16,128 bases of DNA, from contig JAGYMN010000022.1 in assembly GCA_018400395.1 (NCBI GenBank), forward strand, positions 1-16,128, read 5' to 3'. This DNA is from Actinomycetota bacterium (lineage in GTDB: Bacteria; Actinomycetota; Humimicrobiia; Humimicrobiales; Humimicrobiaceae). Position numbers and translations under genes: made by a program. The notes under the pieces are model-generated. The model had not been told where the DNA came from and ran no database searches. It worked only from the letters and a program-made list of their open reading frames with translations. Numbering within the stretch: the stretch's first letter is position 1; each line of letters opens with the position of its first letter. This document shows, piece after piece, positions 8,756 to 14,716 of the stretch.

Positions 8756-9759
8756 CCCCTTAATCTACCTCTCATCCTCATACCTGATCTTAGCCTGTCC
8801 CTTTTGCTGGCATCGCTGTCCCTTAAATCCTTACCGGTCAGGTTAAGGAAAACATCATTAAGAGTAGAATGACGTGCACTTATTGAAAGTATCCTTACCG
8901 GACAATTCTTAATAAAACCTGGAATAAAGCTGGAACTGTCCTTAACTTCAAATTTAATCTCGTTTCCTTCATCATATTCTATATTTATATTGAAATTATC
9001 TTTTAAAAAATCTATTAATGCCCTGTTATTATCCGAACTTACTGTTATACTGTCAGACCCTGCCATTTTCTTAAGATTGGAAGGAGTATCCAGTGCGATT
9101 ATCTTGCCCCTGTCTATGATCGCTATCCTGTCACATATTTCTGATTCTTCAAGATAATGGGTGGTTAGAAATATGGTAATTTTTTGTTTTGATTTTAGCT
9201 GAACTATGTAATCCCATATCTTGTTGCGCGTCTGGGGGTCAAGTCCTATTGTCGGCTCATCTAAAAACAAAAGTTTTGGATAGTGTATCAGTCCCCTTGC
9301 TATTTCCAGTCTTCTTTTCATCCCTCCGGAATAATTTCGTACCAGGTCGTTTCTTCTATCATAAAGATCGACCATCTTAAGAACCTCACCGCACCTTTTA
9401 TTTATTGTTTCCCGTGGTACATTATAAAGACGGGAATGAAAATAAAGGTTTTCCATTGCTGTAAGTTTGTCATCAAGGCTGGGATCCTGGAAGACAAGCC
9501 CTATGCAGTTTCTTACCCTTCTTCTTTCCTTTACTATATCAAAGCCGTATAATTTTGCATTCCCTGAAGTAGGTTTTATAAGAGTGCATATCATATTTAT
9601 TGTGGTCGTTTTACCTGCTCCGTTAGGCCCCAGAAATCCAAATACCTCACCTTCCCTTATGTTGAATGACACACCGTCAACTGCAGTCAGGCCATTAAAC
9701 TTCCTGGTGAGGCTTTTTACTTCCAAAATATTATTATTCGTCTTTTCTCTCGATTCCAT
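8752..9759 (-). CDS. ABC exporter ATP-binding protein (DrrA-like)
   Basis: A 335-residue ATPase that powers the adjacent permease. The nucleotide-binding domain has Walker A GPNGAGKT (44-51), Q-loop Q91, signature YSGGMKRR (143-150), Walker B LLFLDEP (163-169) with catalytic Glu168, D-loop GLDP, and switch His201. The C-terminal region (about 225-320), with HSTLNDVFLNLTGKDLRD, matches the DrrA C-terminal domain. The last 16 or so residues are rich in Arg and Gly and look like a non-conserved tail. ATG 9759 is chosen because the family usually starts about ten residues before the ILEVKSL strand. A longer frame from TTG 9822 overlaps the pth stop (TTGA) and adds 21 residues, including two Cys, that do not look like the family. 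Neither start has a strong ribosome site, so the start is the weak point of this call. Confidence 0.92.
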   Translation of the reverse strand: MESREKTNNNILEVKSLTRKFNGLTAVDGVSFNIREGEVFGFLGPNGAGKTTTINMICTLIKPTSGNAKLYGFDIVKERRRVRNCIGLVFQDPSLDDKLTAMENLYFHSRLYNVPRETINKRCGEVLKMVDLYDRRNDLVRNYSGGMKRRLEIARGLIHYPKLLFLDEPTIGLDPQTRNKIWDYIVQLKSKQKITIFLTTHYLEESEICDRIAIIDRGKIIALDTPSNLKKMAGSDSITVSSDNNRALIDFLKDNFNINIEYDEGNEIKFEVKDSSSFIPGFIKNCPVRILSISARHSTLNDVFLNLTGKDLRDSDASKRDRLRSGMRMRGRLRG

Positions 9760-9818
9760 TTTTTTACATGCCAGGTCTATTGTTTTTTGATACTGATTAC
9801 AATAAGCGGGGACAAAAA

Positions 9819-10376
9819 TCAATTATATTTACCGGCTGCGCTTTCAAACCCATCTGTTATATAATATTTGAGCATATCCACCGAATGGTCTATGAATATA
9901 CCAAGCTCTTTCCTCTCATTTTTTTTAAATTTTCTGAGTACGTAGTCAGAAGCATCCATCCTGCCTGGCGGCCTGCCTACACCAAAGCGGATACGGTCAT
10001 AGTCCTGCCTGCCTGTCTCTGTAAAAATTGACTTAAGTCCTCTGTGACCGGCAGTACCCCCTCCCCTTTTTATCTTTATCCGTCCAAATTCCAGGTCTAT
10101 ATCATCATGGATTACAATTATCCTTTTTATACCTGCCCCATAAAACTTAAGGGCTAAGTCCACAGCACATCCACTATTGTTCATAAAAGTAAGGGGTTTT
10201 AAAAGTAAGAGATTTATGCCTGAATAGACTGAATCAATAACTGTAGAATTAAATTTTTTATATTTATTCCCTGAATCAGTCACGGAAGCCAGGGCATCTA
10301 TTACCTCAAAACCTATATTATGCCGCGTTTCGCGGTATTCCTCCCCTGGATTGCCGAGACCGACAATCAAAATCAT
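9819..10376 (-). CDS. pth: Peptidyl-tRNA hydrolase
   Basis: A 185-residue cytosolic esterase that releases the peptide from peptidyl-tRNA dropped by ribosomes. It has GLGNPGEEY (6-14) with N9, TRHNIGF (17-23) with catalytic His19, TFMNNSG (63-69) with N66, and HDDIDLEFG with D91. These correspond to E. coli N10, H20, N68 and D93. The position of E. coli N114, usually GHNGL, is GHRGL here (R112), so one of the usual tRNA/peptide-contacting asparagines is replaced. The length is normal (E. coli 194). The start ATG lies 5 bases after the rplY stop. The ctc-pth pair is the conserved Bacillota order. The family call is certain, and activity is expected because the catalytic His/Asp pair is intact. 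Confidence 0.96.
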   Translation of the reverse strand: MILIVGLGNPGEEYRETRHNIGFEVIDALASVTDSGNKYKKFNSTVIDSVYSGINLLLLKPLTFMNNSGCAVDLALKFYGAGIKRIIVIHDDIDLEFGRIKIKRGGGTAGHRGLKSIFTETGRQDYDRIRFGVGRPPGRMDASDYVLRKFKKNERKELGIFIDHSVDMLKYYITDGFESAAGKYN

Positions 10377-10381
10377 GGCAT

Positions 10382-11098
10382 TTATTCTTTCCCGGGTTCT
10401 TTTTGTCTTTTATCAGCTTCGGCTCCGTCTTCTTCTTCAGGTTTTTTATGTCCCACAACTTCCGGTTCCTCTGCTTCCTCCTCTACTTCTTCCTCGGCCG
10501 CAAGTTCCTCTTCCTTTAGCTCAGAAGGAGGAATTATCGATATAACTACTTCTGAAGGATCGTTTAGTATTTTGATCTTCTCGTCAATCACTATATTATC
10601 AACCCTTATGATATCATTTATTTTGAGGTCCTTTATATCATATCCTATATATTCCGGGATATCTGCAGGCAGGCACGATATGTGAAGCTCTCTGAGACCG
10701 TGCTGCAGCACTCCACCCTCTTCTTTTATTCCTATGGCTATGTCTTCATTTATTATCTTTACTGGTACAGCTGTCTCTATTTCCTTTTTCATCTGTATCC
10801 TTAGAAAATCAAGGTGTATCAGTTCGTTAGAAATAGGATCTCTCTGGTATTCCTTTATTATAACAGCATCTTTTGACTTATCTTTTTGATCAATATTAAT
10901 ATTAAAAATCACACTTGATATGCTGTGTCCCTTTAGCAGTTTCGTTATCTCCTTCTTTTTGACTTTTATGCTCACAGGCTCCCTGTTAAGTCCGTACATA
11001 ATTGCCGGAATATAACCCAGGCTTCCCAGCCTTCTGGCTGAATTATTTTTTATTTCTTCTTTTTCTCTTTTTTCTGCTTCCAGAGCCAAACTTTTCAT
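10382..11098 (-). CDS. rplY: 50S ribosomal protein bL25 (TL5/Ctc form)
   Basis: A 238-residue protein of the general-stress ribosomal type that binds 5S rRNA in the large subunit. The N-terminal L25 domain (about 1-95) has RLGSLGYIPAIMYG, then ISSVIFNINI and HLDFLRIQ, all conserved strands of the 5S-binding barrel. The C-terminal TL5 beta domain (about 96-185) has VPVKIINE, GGVLQHGLRELHISCLP, and ends VVISIIPP. After about residue 192 comes a tail of about 45 residues, nearly all Glu, Ala and Lys. Such acidic tails vary between species. The gene lies 32 bases after prs and 5 bases before pth, matching glmU-prs-ctc-pth. The Shine-Dalgarno site is weak (GGATG about 15 bases before ATG). Confidence 0.95.
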   Translation of the reverse strand: MKSLALEAEKREKEEIKNNSARRLGSLGYIPAIMYGLNREPVSIKVKKKEITKLLKGHSISSVIFNINIDQKDKSKDAVIIKEYQRDPISNELIHLDFLRIQMKKEIETAVPVKIINEDIAIGIKEEGGVLQHGLRELHISCLPADIPEYIGYDIKDLKINDIIRVDNIVIDEKIKILNDPSEVVISIIPPSELKEEELAAEEEVEEEAEEPEVVGHKKPEEEDGAEADKRQKEPGKE

Positions 11099-11130
11099 TT
11101 ACTATCACATCCATCCAGTATATTAAATGC

Positions 11131-12117
11131 TTAAACCAGGTTCTCACCTTTAAACAATTCGCTTACCGATTTGCAATAATAAACTTTTTTTATTGTTTTT
11201 GCAAGCAGGGGAGCTATGGAAAGTACTTTAATCCTTTCAGGGTTAAATTCCCTATTAATTGGAATGGTATCAGATACCACTACTTCATCGACATCCGAAC
11301 TTTCTAACCTTTCAAGCGAATCCCCGGAGAAGATAGGGTGTGTTGCCCCTACATATACTTTTTTTACACCGTGTCTTTTAAGCATGTCAATAGCATTTAA
11401 AAGTGTTCCTCCTGTATCTATCATATCATCAAATATTATTGCTTCTTTTCCTGTAACCTCCCCAACGATATGCTCTATCTCTGCCTGGTTTGGAGCAGGC
11501 CTTCTTTTATCAAGGATGGCAAGTGGAAAGTTTAGTCTTTTTGAAAATATTGAGGCTCTTTTTACTCCTCCGACATCAGGGCTAACAACTACACCGTTTT
11601 TTATTCCCTTTTCCTTGAAATATTTTGATATTATTGGTATTGCTGTTACATGGTCTACAGGAACATCAAAAAACCCCTGGATTGTCGAAGAATGAAGATC
11701 GACGAGTATTGCCCTGTCCATTCCGGCTACCTGTAAAAGTTCTGCAAATAATTTAGCAGATATAGGTTCCCTTCCTTCAGATTTTTTATCCTGTCTTGCA
11801 TAACCGTAGTGCGGTATTACCGCATTGATCACACCTGCAGAAGCCCTCTTTAGAGCGTCTATCATTATAAGGAGTTCCATTATATAATCGTTTACTGGTC
11901 CGCTGCATGTCTGTACTATAAATACATCTGCACCCCTGACACTCTCGTTAAACTTCACATATATCTCCCCATTCTTAAAATGCGTCCTTGATATATCTCC
12001 AAGTCTTATATGCAGTTCATCTGCAATCTTCTCAGCAAGTTCCGGAGCAGAGGAACCGCTAAAAAGCATCATCCTTTTGTTTTTTGTCTCTTCTTTTATG
12101 CCCAGATTATGTTTCAT
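11131..12117 (-). CDS. prs: Ribose-phosphate pyrophosphokinase (PRPP synthetase)
   Basis: A 328-residue cytosolic enzyme that makes phosphoribosyl pyrophosphate from ribose 5-phosphate and ATP, for nucleotide, His and Trp synthesis. It has the MMLFSGSSAPELA start strand, then FKNGEIYVKFNESVRG, the flexible-loop region YGYARQDKK (104-112), the metal-binding D140-L-H142 segment, and the PRPP-binding loop FDDMIDTGGTLLNA near residue 230. The metal-site segment reads DLHSSTIQGFF where most class I enzymes have DLHAGQIQGFF. Fifteen residues precede the first beta strand, normal for this family. The start ATG is preceded by GGGAG about 11 bases upstream. The gap from the glmU stop is 47 bases. The glmU-prs pairing is widespread in Bacillota. 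Confidence 0.97.
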   Translation of the reverse strand: MKHNLGIKEETKNKRMMLFSGSSAPELAEKIADELHIRLGDISRTHFKNGEIYVKFNESVRGADVFIVQTCSGPVNDYIMELLIMIDALKRASAGVINAVIPHYGYARQDKKSEGREPISAKLFAELLQVAGMDRAILVDLHSSTIQGFFDVPVDHVTAIPIISKYFKEKGIKNGVVVSPDVGGVKRASIFSKRLNFPLAILDKRRPAPNQAEIEHIVGEVTGKEAIIFDDMIDTGGTLLNAIDMLKRHGVKKVYVGATHPIFSGDSLERLESSDVDEVVVSDTIPINREFNPERIKVLSIAPLLAKTIKKVYYCKSVSELFKGENLV

Positions 12118-12164
12118 ACCCTATCTCTCCCGGTTAATTTTTCACATTTAAATGTTTAATAAAA

Positions 12165-13355
12165 TCATTTATTATTTTTGTTACTGCTGTTTTTAAATAA
12201 CATCCTATCAGTAGAACCTCCTGCATCCCTGTTTTCAGGGTTTGAGATATTTACAGGCCCGCTTTTATAAACAGAAGATATTATTTTAGATCCATTGAAT
12301 GGTCCTATTTCCGTACCCTTTCCCGTTACTGTGCCTGGTTTTATATAGTTATAGGGACCTATATAATTTCTTTGCCCTATTTCAGAGCTTATTACGAAAG
12401 AGCTTTCCACAGTCGAGTGGGAACCTATTTTTGAATCCTTTATAATTGTAAAAGGACCAATACTGCAGCCTTTTTCTATTAACGTTTCCCCCTTCAGGCA
12501 ACAGGACTGCTCGATTGTGGTATCCTCTCCTATCCTGACATTATCTTCTATGTATACCGTAGAAGAGTTTCTGATTGTAACACCATTTTCCATATGTTTT
12601 TTATTTATACGATATCTTATTATATCCTCTACTCCGGATAGCTGAAATCTATTATTTATTCCCATTGCTTCACGACTGTCTGAAGTTATTAAGGTCTCTG
12701 CAGTTTCAGCCTTACCTATAAGTTTCTCCACTATATCCGTAAGGTAGTATTCGCTCTGGGAATTATGTTTTCCTATACTGTCAATATTTTCTCTTAAAAT
12801 ATTTCTCTCAAAACAATATATAGATGAATTTACTTCTTTTATCTTCCTCTCTTGAGGAGAGGCATCAGAATCTTCTACTATCCTGAGGATCCTCCCGCTT
12901 TCATCTTTTATAACCCTTCCATATCCTGAAGGATCTTCTGCAATTGAAGTCAGCAGTGAGACCGCAAGATTTTTACCATACCTTATCTTTACAAGCGAGT
13001 CCAGTGTTGCCGAAGTTATAAGCGGGGCATCGCCGCTAATAACCAGTATATTATCTCCCATATCAGAAAAATAATCTTCAGTCATTTTTACCGCATTCGC
13101 TGTTCCCGATTGTATGTCCTGATCAACGGCTACTACTGAAGGGAAAGCCTTCTTTAGATAATCCCTTACCGGTTCTTTCCTGTGACCTACTATCACAAAA
13201 ATATTTTTTGGAGCAAGTAACTTTACCTGCTGAAGAATATAATAGATAACAGGCTGACCGCATATTTTGTGAAGTACTTTGGGGACTGATGACTTCATTC
13301 TCTTGCCCTTACCGGCAGCAAGAATGATAACACTTAAGACTTTAGAATAATCCAT
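12165..13355 (-). CDS. glmU: GlmU-type UDP-GlcNAc pyrophosphorylase, truncated acetyltransferase domain
   Basis: A 396-residue relative of GlmU, the bifunctional enzyme that acetylates glucosamine-1-phosphate and then couples it to UTP for peptidoglycan. The uridylyltransferase half looks intact: LAAGKGKRM (12-20) with R19, PKVLH (25-29) with K26, GTANAV, GDAPL with D109, GYGRV, and EVNSSIYCF with N174. The linker NKKHMENGVTI and several left-handed beta-helix turns follow. The acetyltransferase half stops early: the family is about 455 residues. The expected Arg (E. coli R333) is K339, Lys351 aligns with K357, and no counterpart of His363, Tyr366, Asn386 or the acetyl-CoA turns exists. The tail is Asn/Ser/Lys-rich. 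ATG 13355 is preferred over TTG 13370; neither has a good ribosome site. It probably has only the nucleotidyltransferase activity. Confidence 0.9.
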   Translation of the reverse strand: MDYSKVLSVIILAAGKGKRMKSSVPKVLHKICGQPVIYYILQQVKLLAPKNIFVIVGHRKEPVRDYLKKAFPSVVAVDQDIQSGTANAVKMTEDYFSDMGDNILVISGDAPLITSATLDSLVKIRYGKNLAVSLLTSIAEDPSGYGRVIKDESGRILRIVEDSDASPQERKIKEVNSSIYCFERNILRENIDSIGKHNSQSEYYLTDIVEKLIGKAETAETLITSDSREAMGINNRFQLSGVEDIIRYRINKKHMENGVTIRNSSTVYIEDNVRIGEDTTIEQSCCLKGETLIEKGCSIGPFTIIKDSKIGSHSTVESSFVISSEIGQRNYIGPYNYIKPGTVTGKGTEIGPFNGSKIISSVYKSGPVNISNPENRDAGGSTDRMLFKNSSNKNNK

Positions 13356-13400
13356 ATAGCCCGGTCTCAAATCATAAGATCATTTATTAAATCCAGGTTG

Positions 13401-13409
13401 ATTGTAACA
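13401..13409 (-). promoter_or_regulatory. Possible extended -10 promoter for glmU
   Basis: On the minus strand the spacer before glmU contains TGTTACAAT, an extended -10 (TGn plus TACAAT), about 45 bases before ATG 13355. No convincing -35 is present, so this is only a candidate. It would give glmU and the genes after it a start of their own, apart from the promoter of the small upstream gene. Confidence 0.3.
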
Positions 13410-13443
13410 TAAAATTTATATTTATCTAAGAAAAATCAAAATA

Positions 13444-13743
13444 TCAATCAGCGAATTCCCCGCCTGTTATTTCCCTGGATATTACTTTATATCCCGGACC
13501 AAAATAAATACTTATATAAATAAGGTTATTGCAATTATTTCCCAGTATTTCCTTTCTTAAGAAGTATTCTGCACCTGCAGGACCCTCACCTTCGTATACT
13601 CTTGATATATCACTTGTCTTTGAAGCCCTTACAGGTATTTCTTCGCCACATCTGGCACATATAACATTAAATTTAACAAACTTCGAACTGCTGCCTTCGG
13701 GAACTGTAAAAAAGTCTTTTAGCTTATCCAAGAATCCGCTCAT
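13444..13743 (-). CDS. Conserved-looking 99-residue protein with a CxxC motif (unknown function)
   Basis: I do not recognise a named family. The protein has an amphipathic start (SGFLDKLKDFF), then a strand leading to a CARCGEE knuckle with C29 and C32, a middle GEGPAGAEYFLRKEIL segment, C71 in GNNCNN, a strongly beta-like LIYISIYF stretch, and an ending VISREITGGEF. Only three Cys are present, so a four-Cys zinc site would need a dimer or a non-Cys ligand. The REITGGEF ending and RKEILG core resemble, from memory, small hypothetical proteins of thermophilic and Chloroflexi-type genomes; this is an impression, not a search result. The gene is well supported: AGGAGAGA stands just before the ATG and a TTGAAA-16-TATAAT promoter before that. 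It is first in line, 88 bases upstream of glmU, and may be cotranscribed with it. Confidence 0.8.
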   Translation of the reverse strand: MSGFLDKLKDFFTVPEGSSSKFVKFNVICARCGEEIPVRASKTSDISRVYEGEGPAGAEYFLRKEILGNNCNNLIYISIYFGPGYKVISREITGGEFAD

Positions 13744-13746
13744 ATT

Positions 13747-13754
13747 TCTCTCCT
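13747..13754 (-). promoter_or_regulatory. Strong ribosome binding site of the 99-residue protein
   Basis: AGGAGAGA on the minus strand lies immediately upstream of ATG 13743. It is one of the best Shine-Dalgarno sequences in the window and supports this small gene being translated. Confidence 0.65.
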
Positions 13755-13776
13755 GTATTTTTTATCCATTAACTAC

Positions 13777-13804
13777 ATTATATTAAACCTCTCCACTTTT
13801 TCAA
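13777..13804 (-). promoter_or_regulatory. Sigma-A/sigma-70 type promoter before the 99-residue protein and glmU cluster
   Basis: On the minus strand TTGAAA (13804-13799) and TATAAT (13782-13777) are separated by 16 bases. Transcription would begin near 13770, leaving a leader of about 27 bases before ATG 13743. The -10 box is a consensus match and the -35 box matches four of six. This is the best promoter in the window and probably drives the small gene, possibly also the long glmU-to-pyk cluster. Confidence 0.6.
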
Positions 13805-13988
13805 TCACGCAAATTGCCCTATTCAACAAAACAGAAATCTAAAAAAGGTCATGTATAATGCAAACTAAAGGATATTTAAAAAATGCGGGATAACACCCTG
13901 AAATTCCATAATTTTTTAACAGCCATTTATTATTCTATTCTTTAGCCACGCGCAGGTGCACAGGGGTTATTCTGGTAGAAATAAAAAT

Positions 13989-14516
13989 CTAATAATCTAC
14001 CTTTATTCCTTCTATATCAAGAAATTTTTTCTTTAATTCAGCACCATAAGAAAATCCGCCCAGCTTACCATTGTTTTTTATTATCCTATGGCACGGTACT
14101 ATGATAATTAAGGAGTTTCTGCCCAGTGAACTTCCTACAGCGCGGCAGGCCCGGCGGTTTCCGGCAGCAGAAGCTATTGATGAATAATCAGACGTTTTTC
14201 CAAAAGGCACATTACGGGTTAAATCCCAGACCTTTCTGTCAAATATGCTCCCCGTGAGGAACAATGGCTCTAAATCAATATCCTTTATATCTTTTTTTAA
14301 ATATCCCGTTATCTCATTCTCCAATGCTAAATATTTGCCATTGGATATATGTATATCATTATTTTGATATTCTTTCCTGCTTAACTTTTTTAAAAACTGT
14401 CCTATTTTTAATTTTTTGACTCCAAGATAAATAATTTTTGCCCTTTTGCTGCTTCCCGCCCAGAGGTAATAAAATGTTATACCCTCTGCTGTGAAACTGG
14501 AAATCTTTATTTCTAT
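13989..14516 (-). CDS. ogt: Methylated-DNA-protein-cysteine methyltransferase (Ogt/MGMT), apparent non-canonical ATA start
   Basis: A suicide enzyme that moves an alkyl group from O6-alkylguanine in DNA onto its own cysteine. The DNA-binding domain has FDRKVW, VPFGKTSDYSSIA, the RACRAVG helix with the base-flipping Arg, the Asn hinge (N134), and the active site IVPCHRII with Cys142. It ends with NGKLGGFSYG, the substrate loop. The first ATG, GTG or TTG in frame is TTG 14324, giving only 111 residues. The frame stays open to 14570, and the extra 64 codons read as the family's N-terminal beta domain (IEIKISSF then ITFYYLWAG). With them the protein is 175 residues, the family's usual size. A near-complete Shine-Dalgarno (14524-14532) sits 7 bases before an ATA at 14516. 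I therefore place the start there. The alternatives are a start-codon mutation, a sequencing error, or the short TTG form. Confidence 0.82.
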   Translation of the reverse strand: MEIKISSFTAEGITFYYLWAGSSKRAKIIYLGVKKLKIGQFLKKLSRKEYQNNDIHISNGKYLALENEITGYLKKDIKDIDLEPLFLTGSIFDRKVWDLTRNVPFGKTSDYSSIASAAGNRRACRAVGSSLGRNSLIIIVPCHRIIKNNGKLGGFSYGAELKKKFLDIEGIKVDY

Positions 14517-14523
14517 ATTACAT

Positions 14524-14532
14524 ACCCCCTTA
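14524..14532 (-). promoter_or_regulatory. Near-complete Shine-Dalgarno sequence before the methyltransferase frame
   Basis: TAAGGGGGT on the minus strand pairs with the 16S anti-Shine-Dalgarno along nine bases, with one G-U wobble. Seven bases separate it from ATA 14516. An ATG directly abutting it (14523) is followed at once by TAA and is too close to be served normally. Confidence 0.55.
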
Positions 14533-14541
14533 CAATAAAAA

Positions 14542-14649
14542 TTAAGAAAACTTCCATATCTTATTTGTTAAACTCAATAAATACTCTATAGACCTGTCAT
14601 ATGTCTTCCAGGCTTTGCTGTCTAAATAACATGCTTGAAGCATTGACAT
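14542..14649 (-). CDS. Possible 35-residue protein between cobO and the methyltransferase
   Basis: Unrecognised and uncertain. On the minus strand a GGAGG site lies 2 bases before ATG 14649 and 8 bases before a second in-frame ATG at 14643. The second has ideal spacing and gives 33 residues. The peptide begins MLQACYLDSKAWK and continues with a helix-like, mixed Leu/Ile and charged stretch ending IWKFS. It stops at TAA, 9 bases before the methyltransferase ribosome site. It has no signal peptide or clear transmembrane segment. It could be a real small protein, a leader peptide, or a remnant of a decayed gene. Confidence 0.3.
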   Translation of the reverse strand: MSMLQACYLDSKAWKTYDRSIEYLLSLTNKIWKFS

Positions 14650-14716
14650 TTCCTCCAGTCTTTTACCAGAAATTTTTTCTGCATTTGATCATTACTCCAG
14701 GTTGTATACTTCTGGA

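Noticed and set aside
10320..10685. Plus-strand Ser-rich frame over pth and rplY
   Set aside because: It is the antisense shadow of the Glu-rich bL25 tail and crosses two real genes.
11216..11695. Plus-strand open frame of 159 codons inside prs
   Set aside because: It is antisense to a perfectly recognisable PRPP synthetase, its translation is Ser/Thr/Ile-rich with no family motif, and it lacks a ribosome site.
12118..12240. Frameshifted remainder of the GlmU acetyltransferase domain
   Set aside because: Other frames before prs contain early stops and at most a 30-codon ORF with no hexapeptide-repeat pattern, so the missing domain is not present in another frame.
13883..13945. Plus-strand 20-codon ORF with AAAGGAT upstream and a TATAAT at 13853-13858
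   Set aside because: Too short, the spacing to the ribosome site is long, no -35 box, and no recognisable peptide. Kept only as a weak possibility in the 245-base spacer.
14667..14681. Hairpin CAGAAA-TTT-TTTCTG downstream of cobO
   Set aside because: The stem is short and AT-rich with a three-base loop and no following T-tract, so I do not call it a terminator.
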